Source of the DNA: Paulinella micropora
Lineage: Eukaryota; Cercozoa; Imbricatea; Euglyphida
NCBI GenBank assembly: GCA_009731375.1
Contig: BJOX01000173.1
Coordinates: 801,804 to 865,803 of the forward strand
DNA length: 64,000 nucleotides
Direction: 5' to 3'
Below, piece after piece: positions 24,813 to 33,666 of this stretch. The position numbers and the translations under genes were made by a program. The notes under the pieces were generated by a model, which was given only the letters and a program-made list of their open reading frames with translations, was not told the DNA's origin and searched no databases. The number at the start of each line of letters is the position of its first letter. The stretch's first letter is position 1.

Positions 24813-26042
24813 TTATTGCTTTTTGTTTTTTAGTCTTTCGCTTCGTCTTAATATTGGCCCCTCGTCGTTCTTCTTTCTTGGCTTCATTTTGCCTGCTTCT
24901 GTTAGTTGTTTGCCTTTTGCTATATCGCTTATAAATTTTGCTTTAACACTTCCCACCCGTGCGAAGTCTCTTATTTTTCTGTTGCTTATGTTGATTTTTT
25001 GGTCCTTCATCGCTTTGATAATCGCTAAGGCATCAATGACATTTTTCGGCAGATTAGCATTCAGCCCCGCTACTTTGTCCTCCAATGTGTTTATTTTGTT
25101 TTCTAATTTGTCCAGTGCTTGCCGTGCTTGTGGTTCGGTTGCTATTGCTGGGGTTCGGGCTTTTATGTTGGCATAATTTCGGCTTGCTTCGCTTTCTTCT
25201 ACGTGCCCTAAAACCTTACTTAGAAAAATACTTCTGTCCATATTCGCGGGGGCGTATTCTCTATAAGCTAAGGCCCCGTATATTTTGCGGGCCAAATGGC
25301 TGCTCGCTTTTTCGTCGTTGAATAATTCCCGCATTCGTTTTGCTATTCTCCCGTCGTATTTGTTCGTTAATGCTTGGTTCGTTTTTTCTTTGTCTTCGTC
25401 TGTCAGTGTCTCCCGCACTGCTTGCCAGGCCGTCCGCATATCGTTATGAGAAATATGGATTAAGGGTATTTCAATGTTAGATATTGCCCCTTTTTTGTCT
25501 TTGGCTACTTTATCAATAACTATATAGCCTTTTTGCTCTTTTGCTTCTGGTGGTGTGCTTGTTATTCTTAATACTTCAATAAGCCGTCGGCCCGTGGCTA
25601 ATTGTAATAATATTATAAGGTCTGTCATTTTTTTTGACTTGTTCAGGGTATCCATAATTTTAAAAACGGTGGCGGGTTCATAATTCTTAATTTCCTTTAA
25701 ATTCTTGTTTCGCTGTTTAATTTGTGTTGTTGCCTTTTTGGTTCTTTCTTCGTCCGTTAATTTCAATTCTTTGTTAATTTCGGCTTCTTTGGTCGGGTGC
25801 TGTTCTTTGAATGCCTTTCTTAACCTTGTTAAATAACTGTCTTTTGTATTTACTTTCTCAATGTGTTGAAGTGTGCTTAAAACCCATTTTAAATTTTTCT
25901 TTAAATATGTTTGATTGCCTCCTTTTTGCTTTATAAGGTCTATAAGCAATATTATCAGGCTATCAGAATAATTTTTAGTTATTGCCCTTATTTTGTCTTT
26001 AAGCTCTTCATCGTCCTTATAGTCTATCGTTTTGAAATCCAT
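24813..26042 (-). CDS. Tyrosine recombinase/integrase, left copy
   Basis: 409 aa, ATG start just after the shared leader. Residues 1-140 are helical and Lys-rich, like a core-binding domain. The catalytic domain has box I LQLATGRRLIEVLRI (Arg153, Glu156), a Lys in the beta-hairpin KVAKDKKGA (about 178-184), box II SSHLARKIYG (His249, Arg252), GH at 279-280 and nucleophile Tyr290 in EASRNYANI, so the R-K-H-R-H-Y set is complete. Residues about 305-350 form a coiled coil. A helix-turn-helix-like NRKIRDFARVGSVKA and a basic end RRSERLKNKK follow. It would cut and rejoin DNA via a 3'-phosphotyrosine. It is the outermost gene, as integrases often are in Polinton-like viruses. A TGRR box I also recalls hairpin telomere resolvases, a hypothesis only. 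The right copy differs by Leu to Pro near the C-terminus (KQLTEAG versus KQPTEAG). Confidence 0.9.
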   Translation of the reverse strand: MDFKTIDYKDDEELKDKIRAITKNYSDSLIILLIDLIKQKGGNQTYLKKNLKWVLSTLQHIEKVNTKDSYLTRLRKAFKEQHPTKEAEINKELKLTDEERTKKATTQIKQRNKNLKEIKNYEPATVFKIMDTLNKSKKMTDLIILLQLATGRRLIEVLRITSTPPEAKEQKGYIVIDKVAKDKKGAISNIEIPLIHISHNDMRTAWQAVRETLTDEDKEKTNQALTNKYDGRIAKRMRELFNDEKASSHLARKIYGALAYREYAPANMDRSIFLSKVLGHVEESEASRNYANIKARTPAIATEPQARQALDKLENKINTLEDKVAGLNANLPKNVIDALAIIKAMKDQKINISNRKIRDFARVGSVKAKFISDIAKGKQLTEAGKMKPRKKNDEGPILRRSERLKNKKQ

Positions 26043-26110
26043 TTTTTGCCGTGCCTCTTTTCCTCCGTGTCTATATATAATGTCTATATATTATATGTTT
26101 AAATATATTT
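26043..26110 (-). promoter_or_regulatory. Promoter/5' leader of the recombinase gene
   Basis: Read on the minus strand: AATATATTTAAACATATAAT, then two ATATATAGACA-type boxes, then GAGGAAAAGAGGCACGGC and five A before ATG. Essentially the same 65-70 nt precede the neighbouring 90-aa gene, with a single A/G difference in CAC(G/A)GAGG. The TATA-like boxes lie 35-60 nt before the ATG, suggesting short leaders and co-regulation. Confidence 0.65.
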
Positions 26111-26142
26111 AGAAAAAAAAATAATTAATTAATTGATTTTGC

Positions 26143-26415
26143 TTATAAATGCCGTTTTTTAATTGGTTCAATGATATCAGATATTTCATCTAATTTCTCA
26201 TTCAGCCACGGGTAGCCCTTTTTATGGTTTTCTGTTGCTGTGTCTATAATTTCGCTTACTGTTGTAATATCTTTATATAATTCTGCCGTCTCCTTTATCT
26301 CGTATTGCTTCTTTAAGCCCCGCAAAGTCATTAATAAGCCCTTTATCATTGTTTCATTTTGTTTCAATTTCATATTGTAAATGAAGAAATAATTATTATC
26401 TTCTAAGCCTTCCAT
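26143..26415 (-). CDS. 90-aa helical protein of unknown function, left copy
   Basis: ATG start preceded by the same leader as the recombinase. Predominantly helical, charged (NMKLKQNETMIKGLLMTLRG; EIKETAELYKDITTVSEIID) with no recognisable motif. Identical in both arms. Its shared promoter with the recombinase suggests simultaneous expression, perhaps as a small accessory or directionality factor; that role is inference only. Confidence 0.75.
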   Translation of the reverse strand: MEGLEDNNYFFIYNMKLKQNETMIKGLLMTLRGLKKQYEIKETAELYKDITTVSEIIDTATENHKKGYPWLNEKLDEISDIIEPIKKRHL

Positions 26416-26482
26416 TTTTTGCCGTGCCTCTTTTCCTCTGTGTCTATATATAATGTCTATATATTATATGTTTAAATATATT
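26416..26482 (-). promoter_or_regulatory. Promoter/5' leader of the 90-aa gene
   Basis: Near-identical duplicate of the leader at 26043-26110, including TATATAATATATAGACA, ATTATATATAGACACAG and GGAAAAGAGGCACGGCAAA directly before ATG. Confidence 0.65.
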
Positions 26483-26531
26483 AATTATAAAATTACAAAA
26501 AAAAAGCACTATATCAATTATTACAGCCTTT

Positions 26532-27017
26532 TTAAACTGCCCCCGCCTCGTCTGCCTGCGGTTGCTGTAAATTGGGGCCGTATAATCTTATAAGGGTTTC
26601 TTTTATGGTTGTTATGTCTAACTCTTTAAAAATTCTGGTTAGGGTTTCAAACTCTTGAAGGGTTATATTTTCAGTGTTATCGTCAAAAGCCTGTTTTATG
26701 TCGTTTATTCTCTTTTGTTTCTTCTGTGTGCTTTCTGGGCTGTCCTGTATATTCTGCCGTTTTTTCTCTGGCCGTTTGTGATATGTTAAAGTATGTTTAT
26801 AATATACCGTCTGGCCCTCCTTATTCTTCCTAGGCAGATATTGGTAATAATACGATATGCCGTTTTTAACTTCCATTTCAAACGGCGGTTTATATGTTAA
26901 ACCCCGCTTACCACTGCCCGCGGGCCTTCCTCGTCCCCGCTTTTTTATTTCTGGCAGTGGTTGGGCCATTTCTTCGGGGATTTGTGGTTGTTGCGGTGTG
27001 TCTGCTTGTGCTGTCAT
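26532..27017 (-). CDS. AT-hook DNA-binding protein, 161 aa, left copy
   Basis: ATG start about 18 nt after a TATATATAGACCG box. Residues 24-39 (IKKRGRGRPAGSGKRG) contain the AT-hook core R-G-R-P flanked by Lys/Arg and Gly, which binds the minor groove of AT-rich DNA. Residues about 52-75 (NGISYYYQYLPRKNKEGQTV then YYKHTLTY) resemble residues 15-40 of the 89-aa protein encoded at 31945, and the C-terminal helical part is also alike, so the two are probably paralogues. It is divergently transcribed from the primase-helicase gene across a 163-nt AT-rich intergenic region and could regulate it. Confidence 0.8.
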   Translation of the reverse strand: MTAQADTPQQPQIPEEMAQPLPEIKKRGRGRPAGSGKRGLTYKPPFEMEVKNGISYYYQYLPRKNKEGQTVYYKHTLTYHKRPEKKRQNIQDSPESTQKKQKRINDIKQAFDDNTENITLQEFETLTRIFKELDITTIKETLIRLYGPNLQQPQADEAGAV

Positions 27018-27180
27018 TTTGTATCGGTCTATATATACTATATTTTATAAATTTATATAAATAAATATTTAATATGTTTTTTCTATATAGAATATTTTAA
27101 TCAATTCTCGGCGACATTTTTTATAATTAATTAATTTAATTTAAACAAAAAAAAATATAATGGTTATTATATAGCTTTGG
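27018..27180. promoter_or_regulatory. Divergent promoter region, AT-hook gene / primase-helicase gene
   Basis: Very AT-rich, with TATATATACTATAT toward the AT-hook gene and ATTATATAGCTTTGG before the helicase ATG, plus TTTTTTCTATATAGAAT in the middle. An AT-hook protein made next door is an obvious candidate binder (inference). Confidence 0.5.
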
Positions 27181-30100
27181 ATGATGATGAAAGATGAACA
27201 CGTAGAGCCCGATACCCTACACAATAGGGGGGCCGACCCTTTAAAAGAAAATAAAAAAATCATAAAGACGCGGGGGGCGGTTAGATACTATGACAAAATG
27301 AAAACAAAAAAAGAAGATTACAAAACGGCAACCCCCGATGAACTTTATGACATTTTAAACGAAGCAAAAAACCCGACCATTTACGAGAGTATAGAAGACG
27401 GGGTAAAACCTTATGCGGATTATGAAAAAGACTTTAAAACTAAAAAAGAAATGGAAGCAAACAAAGCAACGATTAGAGAATTTATAATAAATGAGTTTGG
27501 GCGGGTTTTTGGATGTAGCCCCGATAAAATAGCAGTATTAGAAGCACACGAAAAAAGGGGCCGTTTATGGCGGTTATCTTATCATTTAATAGCATATGAG
27601 GCCCCGCCGATGGCTGACGGGTTAGAGGTTAAACAACTTATAGAGGCCGACAATAAAGCGGGATTTGATACGGCCCCGTATAAAGCTTATGGCCGACGAC
27701 AGCTTTTTAGAACCGTTTTAAGCACCAAAGAAAACGAGGGCCGACCGTTTGTAAGGACCGATAAACCATTAACAAAAGAGAATTTTAAAGAGTGTTTAAT
27801 AACGGCCGTGGGTGAATATGAGATAAATGAAGAGGCTGAGGAAATGGCGGGCGTGATGATACGGGCGGAACACTTGGAGGAAGTGCGAATAGATGAACAA
27901 AGAAAACAGATAGAACAATTTGAGGAAGCGATGTTAGCAAATCATTTTATTAGAAGCGAACAAGCAAAAAACGGTGGCCTTTATCTAACTAAGGCAGAAA
28001 TGGAGGAAGCACAGATAAGCAACCCGAACCGACTAGATATAATCAACACAGCCTTTAAAAAAGCTTTCAATGCCTTAGAGAAATTTAAGCCCGACATATT
28101 CAAAAATATAAGCGGATTAAAAAATATAAGCTTTAACGACGATGGGAGCAAATGTTTATATTTTAAGAGGTCAAGCGCGGGATATTGTAAAGACCACAAA
28201 AGAACACACGATGCGGACAATTGCGACGCGGTGATTATTTCAAAAAATGATAAATGCTATTATTTGTGTGTAAAACAGCCGACGGGCACATTATACCCAC
28301 TTTTCATAGCTAAGAAGGAGGAAAGGCAAAAAGAACTAATAGAGAAATTAACGAAGAGCCAGACGAAATTGAGAAACGATATAACACAAAAAATTATAGA
28401 TGTTTATGAGTTTGAAAACGTGAAGCAATCGCGGGAGAAATGGTGCGCCGATATACGGTGTTTATTAAACGCTATGACGGCCGAGAAGAAGAACCGCCGA
28501 CAGCTAATAGGCCTTAGAAGCAATTTAGGCACGGGTAAAAGTGTAGCCCTTTTGAAAGCGATAGAAAAATATATAGCCGAGAACCCCGACGGCAAGATAT
28601 TGATTTTAACACAGCGCATAATATTAAGCAAGCAGAACGCCCGAGCACTTAAAAAATTGGGTTTCTTTTGTTATCTGGACCGCGAGGGAAACGAACTTAT
28701 AACAAATAAAAAAAGTATAATTCAATTAGATAGCCTTAATTATTTAAGCTGGGATATTAAAAACGACCCGATAGGGCTTATTATAATAGACGAGGCCGAC
28801 CAGGCGCTGAGACATTTAAACGCGGACACATTCAAGAACAACACCAAAGCGAACCATAATTTAAAAACCCTTTACGCGGTATTGCGGAATACAAAAAAAT
28901 TAATTCTAATGTCTGGGAACTTAACGGCCGATAATTTACAAGATTGGGAGAAGATGGCGGGCCATAACTTAGAAGCAAAAATTTTTATAAATGATAGCAG
29001 AAAATATCATACACCCTTTAAAATACTGATGGGGCAGACCGACGAGCAGATAATAAGGGCCGTGTGCGATAGCTTGGACAAGGGCGAACGGGTTTATTTA
29101 GCTTCTAATAAAGCAATTGAAAAAATAAAAAGTGTTTTTGAATATCTAATAAAAGGCCGTAATATAAAGGCCCTTTTGATTACTAAGGAGACAATGAACG
29201 AGCCAGAGGTTAAAGAGGCGCTAGTAGGTGATATAAATGAAATATGGAGCAAATACGAACTTATAACCGTTTCGCCGTGCGTGCAGTCTGCGGTATCTTA
29301 TGATGTGGCGCAGTATTATGATAAAATTTATGGATTATTTACGAACGGGAGCAACAGTAGCGGGGACGCCTGCCAAATGTTGAGGCGGATAAGATACCCA
29401 ACTAGCAATGAAATTTTTGTTAATGTTGAACAGCACGGCGGGGTAAGGCCGACCAACTACGAAGACATATTAGCGGGGATTTATAAAGACCAAACGGACC
29501 TTTTAAAGGGTTTAAAGGGGTATTTAGAAAAAAACCAACTAGACCCCGAAACACTGAGACCAGGAATAGACGAAAACCACCCTTACCCGCGACTAGTGGC
29601 AAAATTAACAGCACAGGAAAATGCAGATAAAAACAATTATTTAGAAAATTTCATAAAAAACCAGATTATTTACGGCAATACGGTTGAAAATGTGCCAGAC
29701 GAACAAGCCAAAGAAAATAAAGTAGTTCTTAAAGAAAATATCAAAATAATTAGCGATGAATTGAAAGACAAGAAGGCCGAGGAGCTAGCGAAGGCGGAAA
29801 CGATGACAGATGGACAGGCAAAAGAACTAATAAAGAAGCAAAAGACGGAGCAATTAACCAAAGAAGAACAAACAAAGCTAGATAAGCATTTTATCATAAA
29901 AACATATAATTTTAATGAAGACCCAGCGACCGCTGGATTTTATAGGACATACGGGGACAAAAAGACACGGCGATTATTTGAAACCATAAAAGGCTTTTAT
30001 AAAGAATGTTTTGATTTTGATGAAGGATTAGAACAAATACAAAAAATGGATTATTATAAGATTTTTAATAAACTTACTATTGATGAAGACCAAGCAATAA

Positions 30101-30609
30101 CGGATAAACACGGCGATTTAATAATAAAAACCACTGGAATAAAGGCGGAGCACGCGAAGCATAAATTAACTGTGGATATATTCAAAAAATTAGGGTTTGA
30201 GACATTCCACGACCGCCGAGAGATAGACAGGGCGGAAATGATAAAGAATTTAAAGACAATACACACTGAACACTTAACGAACCCGCAGGAGCTTATAATA
30301 ACATTGAAGAAGGAAAGGCGGAAGGCGCAGGCGATAGCGGATTTAAAACCAGAAAGCAAGACTTTTATTAATCATATGTTAAAATTCATAAACGGATTAA
30401 CGGGCGATTTATACGGAATAAAGATTAAAGCGACGGACACGAACAGGACCGCATATAAATTAGAAACACCAATAGACACATTATTTTTAAGAGTTAAGAA
30501 CAATAATTTTATACCAGTTTTAGGAAACCCACAGGAGCCAGCCGAACCACCTTTTTATGAGCTATATGAACAATTTGAACAAATGGCATTATCAAAACAA
30601 AGAGCTTAA
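27181..30609 (+). CDS. Primase-helicase: archaeo-eukaryotic primase domain fused to SF2 origin-binding-type helicase, left copy
   Basis: 1142 aa from the first of three consecutive ATGs. N-terminal primase-like motifs: acidic pair in KPYADYEKDF (D80, E82), S-x-H in RLSYHLIAY (H135), and D163 with the R/K block AYGRRQLFRTVLSTK, as in the herpes/NCLDV clade of archaeo-eukaryotic primases. A Cys/His cluster at 336-363 (GYCKDHKRTHDADNC, YYLC) resembles the Zn element of those primases. The helicase has Walker A NLGTGKS (450-454), Walker B IIIDEAD (534-540), motif III MSGN (577-580), VSPCVQSAVSYDV (697-709) and QMLRRIR (732-738), the pattern of herpesvirus/mimivirus origin-binding helicases. It should unwind the origin and prime replication. 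Tandem repeats, a likely origin, begin at its stop codon. Seven residues differ from the right copy, all within about residues 680-890. Confidence 0.85.
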   Translation: MMMKDEHVEPDTLHNRGADPLKENKKIIKTRGAVRYYDKMKTKKEDYKTATPDELYDILNEAKNPTIYESIEDGVKPYADYEKDFKTKKEMEANKATIREFIINEFGRVFGCSPDKIAVLEAHEKRGRLWRLSYHLIAYEAPPMADGLEVKQLIEADNKAGFDTAPYKAYGRRQLFRTVLSTKENEGRPFVRTDKPLTKENFKECLITAVGEYEINEEAEEMAGVMIRAEHLEEVRIDEQRKQIEQFEEAMLANHFIRSEQAKNGGLYLTKAEMEEAQISNPNRLDIINTAFKKAFNALEKFKPDIFKNISGLKNISFNDDGSKCLYFKRSSAGYCKDHKRTHDADNCDAVIISKNDKCYYLCVKQPTGTLYPLFIAKKEERQKELIEKLTKSQTKLRNDITQKIIDVYEFENVKQSREKWCADIRCLLNAMTAEKKNRRQLIGLRSNLGTGKSVALLKAIEKYIAENPDGKILILTQRIILSKQNARALKKLGFFCYLDREGNELITNKKSIIQLDSLNYLSWDIKNDPIGLIIIDEADQALRHLNADTFKNNTKANHNLKTLYAVLRNTKKLILMSGNLTADNLQDWEKMAGHNLEAKIFINDSRKYHTPFKILMGQTDEQIIRAVCDSLDKGERVYLASNKAIEKIKSVFEYLIKGRNIKALLITKETMNEPEVKEALVGDINEIWSKYELITVSPCVQSAVSYDVAQYYDKIYGLFTNGSNSSGDACQMLRRIRYPTSNEIFVNVEQHGGVRPTNYEDILAGIYKDQTDLLKGLKGYLEKNQLDPETLRPGIDENHPYPRLVAKLTAQENADKNNYLENFIKNQIIYGNTVENVPDEQAKENKVVLKENIKIISDELKDKKAEELAKAETMTDGQAKELIKKQKTEQLTKEEQTKLDKHFIIKTYNFNEDPATAGFYRTYGDKKTRRLFETIKGFYKECFDFDEGLEQIQKMDYYKIFNKLTIDEDQAITDKHGDLIIKTTGIKAEHAKHKLTVDIFKKLGFETFHDRREIDRAEMIKNLKTIHTEHLTNPQELIITLKKERRKAQAIADLKPESKTFINHMLKFINGLTGDLYGIKIKATDTNRTAYKLETPIDTLFLRVKNNNFIPVLGNPQEPAEPPFYELYEQFEQMALSKQRA

Positions 30610-31342
30610 ATAATTTATGTTTATAAAGTGTGTTTAAATATTTTATGTCCGTATATAAAAAAACACGGGCCTTTTTTGATGTTGTTTAAAAAGGGGGGTT
30701 AGCGGTATTTAGAGCCGTTTTTAGGTTTAAGCCGACCGACGTTTTTTATTATAGAGAAAAAGCTGGCGGTCGGCTTATTGTTAAAATTGGGGTTTTAGAG
30801 TGTTTAGGGCCGTTTTTTGATATGGTTAAAAAATGGGTGTGTTTTTTTTGCTTAAATAATTTATGTCTGTATATTGTGTTTAAATATTTTATGTCCGTAT
30901 ATAAAAAAACACGGGCCTTTTTTGATGTTGTTTAAAAAGGGGGGTTAGCGGTATTTAGAGCCGTTTTTAGGTTTAAGCCGACCGACGTTTTTTATTATAG
31001 AGAAAAAGCTGGCGGTCGGCTTATTGTTAAAATTGGGGTTTTAGAGTGTTTAGGGCCGTTTTTTGATATGGTTAAAAAATGGGTGTGTTTTTTTTGCTTA
31101 AATAATTTATGTCTGTATATTGTGTTTAAATATTTTATGTCCGTATATAAAAAAACACGGGCCTTTTTTGATGTTGTTTAAAAAGGGGGGTTAGCGGTAT
31201 TTAGAGCCGTTTTTAGGTTTAAGCCGACCGACGTTTTTTATTATAGAGAAAAAGCTGGCGGTCGGCTTATTGTTAAAATTGGGGTTTTAGAGTGTTTAGG
31301 GCCGTTTTTTGATATGGTTAAAAAATGGGTGTGTTTTTTTTG
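30605..31342. repeat. 3 x 246-bp tandem repeat, candidate origin part 1, left arm
   Basis: Units 30605-30850, 30851-31096 and 31097-31342 are nearly identical; the first overlaps the helicase stop codon. Each unit holds an inverted pair, AAGCCGACCG and CGGTCGGCTT, separated by about 38 nt, plus AACACGGGCC and TTAGAGCCGTTTTTAGG blocks and poly-T/AT-rich stretches. Direct repeats with internal dyads beside a primase-helicase gene are typical of replication origins (inference). Confidence 0.8.
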
Positions 31343-31577
31343 TAATACCCGATAGGTAAAAAAAAAGCCGTAGGAGTGTTTAGGACCGTTTTTTGATATG
31401 GTGAAAATGGGCGAGTTTTTTTTTATGTCGTCGCCATCTTCATTTTATATGTTAGGGTAGATATTTTATATGAAAAAAAAAATGGTTTGAATATTAAAAA
31501 CCTTTTGCTTTGCTTTTTTTGATACCGAAAAGGCCCGAAACCAGCAAAACTCACAGCCGACAAAAAAACCGCATTAA
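31343..31577. other. Noncoding segment between the two repeat arrays
   Basis: A partial extra copy of the 246-bp unit end (GGACCGTTTTTTGATATGGT, GGGCGAGTTTTTTTT) followed by AT-rich sequence. No ORF. Confidence 0.5.
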
Positions 31578-31860
31578 GCCGACCGACAGCCGACCCCTAA
31601 AAAATGGGGCTAACGGCCAACGGACGGCAAACAAAAAAACACATTGAGCCGACCGCCAGCTGACCCCTAAAACCGAGGGATAACGGCAAACGGACGGCAA
31701 ACAAAAAAAACACATTAAGCCGACCGACAGCCAACCCCTAAAAAATGGGGCTAACGGCAAACGGACGGCAAACAAAAAAAACACATTGAGCCGACCGACA
31801 GCCGACCCCTAAAAACAGGGGATAACGGCCCGCAGACACGGAAAAACACAGGGCGCAATA
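31578..31860. repeat. 4 x ~71-bp tandem repeat, candidate origin part 2, left arm
   Basis: Unit starts at about 31578, 31648, 31719 and 31790, each opening with GCCGACCG(A/C)CAGC, then ACCCCTAAAA(A/C), GGGG or GGGA, TAACGGC and GGACGGCAAAC. The GCCGACCG core is the same as in the dyads of the 246-bp repeat, giving about ten iterons per arm. The CCCC and GGGG stretches can pair into small hairpins. Confidence 0.8.
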
Positions 31861-31944
31861 TTAAACAATTACATTATTTTTTTTAATTTGTTTTTTCTAT
31901 ATATAAAATTATTAATCAAAATATATAACCTAATTTTCTAAAAA

Positions 31945-32214
31945 ATGGCAAACATAGACCGCCCGCCAAATGAAAAGATTATAGCCGACGGCAAAACGAC
32001 CTATATTAAATATTATCCATACATACATAAAGACGGCAATATAACCTTTAATAAATTCACATTCACGAAGCCGAACAAGCAACAGGAAAAGAAGCAGAAG
32101 GCAGACGACCGACAAAAAAAACGGGACCTTATAACAACGATACGAACGAAGCTAAGGGCAAATAACAAAAGTTTAAAAATAGCCGACTTAGAAACAATAA
32201 ACAATTTATTATAG
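31945..32214 (+). CDS. 89-aa basic protein, paralogue of the AT-hook protein, left copy
   Basis: ATG start in AAAAAATGGC. Residues 15-40 (DGKTTYIKYYPYIHKDGNIT, then FNKFTF) match the pattern of the 161-aa protein (NGISYYYQYLPRKNKEGQTV, YYKHTL): two or three aromatics, Tyr-x-Pro, Lys-x-Gly and a Thr-containing strand followed by a Lys/Gln-rich stretch. The C-terminal part is helical in both. It lacks the AT-hook. Probably DNA-binding (inference). Its 3' end meets the convergent 116-aa gene. Confidence 0.72.
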   Translation: MANIDRPPNEKIIADGKTTYIKYYPYIHKDGNITFNKFTFTKPNKQQEKKQKADDRQKKRDLITTIRTKLRANNKSLKIADLETINNLL

Positions 32215-32558
32215 TCTATTACCTCCTCCTCGTTACAGTCCTTAATAAATCTTTTTTTTAGTATGGTTACCGCATATCGGCTTTTATCTTGCTTAGCTCG
32301 TGTTTTAATTTCCACAATTAACTCATACACACAATTTTTTTTAAATGGGGGTAAATCCGATTTTTCACAACGAACACTGATAATATTATTTTTTGTTGTA
32401 TAAATGGGCAGATATGTGTCGGGCACGATTTCGCCTAATTTCTTTTCAATCTTTGTTAGCTCGTCGCAGGTTTTCTTATCTATTGTCTCATTAGTAATAA
32501 AACACAAGTTGCCGTAAATATCCTTTTTAAGATATCTTGCCGAAATCGTTTTAGACAT
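32013..32558 (-). CDS. Small basic protein, left copy with extended C-terminus
   Basis: Same N-terminal 113 residues as the 116-aa right copy (MSKTISARYLKKDIYGN onward), but a one-nucleotide deletion (GACTATA versus GACCTATA on the coding strand) removes the normal stop. The frame then runs about 65 codons antisense through the 89-aa gene. The extension is thus a by-product of a mutation or a sequencing error. The conserved core (YLPIYTTKNNIISVRCEKSD, then YELIVEIKTRAKQDKSRYAV) alternates strands like a small OB-fold ssDNA-binding protein, but that assignment is weak. Confidence 0.6.
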   Translation of the reverse strand: MSKTISARYLKKDIYGNLCFITNETIDKKTCDELTKIEKKLGEIVPDTYLPIYTTKNNIISVRCEKSDLPPFKKNCVYELIVEIKTRAKQDKSRYAVTILKKRFIKDCNEEEVIDYNKLFIVSKSAIFKLLLFALSFVRIVVIRSRFFCRSSAFCFFSCCLFGFVNVNLLKVILPSLCMYG

Positions 32559-32653
32559 TTTTGATATATATTATTAATCAAAAAAGTTTATATAGAAAAA
32601 ATAATAAATAAATATTATCTCATATTTTATATAAAGAAAAAACAACGGCAAAA

Positions 32654-33666
32654 ATGGCAAAATACGAATGTTTGAAATGTGGGGACAAATTCAAATCAAT
32701 GACTAATTTTGAAGTCCATTTAACAAAAGAACAAAACGACGACCTAAAAGAATATATACAAAAATTACGGCGGCAGCTCTCGCAACTCTCGGCGGACTAT
32801 CACGAGCTCGCGGAAGTATTAGAAGCGGCAATAATGAAGGCTAAGAAATTTAAAGACCAACGAGACACCGCCTATTATGTCATAGACCAGCACAGAAAGC
32901 GGGTCATATACATAGACGACGAATTTAAGGCGGACGACCTAAACCCCGTAATATACCACATACCACGAACAGGGGGCATATTTTATATTTTTAGTCGCAA
33001 AAGCTATAACCGCTTAAAGATTAAACACGATACGGGGCAAATTAAGAAAATAGAAGGAATACAGGACATATTAACCACAAAAGAAAAAGAATTAAAGAAG
33101 CTACACCGAGCAAAAAGCACCGATAAAGACAACTTTAAAAAAATAAAAAAATTATACTCTACGGCACTAACAACAATAAAACATAATGAAGCAACGATAA
33201 AGGATTTAAAAGCAAAAGTCCAAAAAAAGGATAATGAAACGGCAACAACCGCGGACGGCTCGGAAGACGAAGCGGACGACACGGACCACGGACCAACAGC
33301 CGACAATACGGACACGACGGCGGACAGCTCGGCCCGCGACACAGCCGACAATACGGAAACCACGGCGGGCATTACTGCGGACGACAAAAAATATTATATG
33401 ACTTTGAAATATTAAACAAATTCTCTAAAAACCTTATTTACGAAAGGACGGGACGGAAACCCCTTTATATTTCTATATACTACTTAACAACCCTAAGGGG
33501 CCTAGACTGTTATTTTTTAGAAGTGTTCGGCCTATCGCTCGCGGACTTCATAGACATATTCAATAAATTAAAGGCTAAACGGCTTACCATAGCTCACCCG
33601 CCTATAAAAAAATTAGATTACGATATAATTAAAACCGTTATTAATTGCTATCAACAACCTGTATAA
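32654..33666 (+). pseudogene. C2H-finger/coiled-coil protein, left copy, frameshifted
   Basis: ATG follows ACGGCAAAA. The frame is identical in style to the 337-aa right copy up to about residue 247, where a one-A shortening (six A versus seven A) shifts it into KYYMTLKY and a stop at 33415. The rest of the protein is still readable in the other frame to a TAA at 33664-33666, ending AHPPIKKLDYDIIKTVINCY. A homopolymer sequencing error is possible. Residue differences from the right copy are concentrated after residue 90. Confidence 0.7.

Noticed and set aside
24600-24833. 77-codon ORF with a hydrophobic segment, present in both arms (also 45021-45254)
   Set aside because: Opens with GTG, has no ATG, and overlaps terminal repeats and the recombinase 3' end; conservation is explained by the arm identity.
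25085-25321. ORFs antisense to the recombinase and primase-helicase (also 28404-28631, 30054-30359 and their mirror copies)
   Set aside because: Shadow frames of strongly supported genes, with no motif of their own.
33004-33387. 127-138 codon Ser/Val-rich ORFs opposite the zinc-finger/coiled-coil gene
   Set aside because: Antisense shadow of the Asp/Thr-rich linker; composition is a direct consequence.
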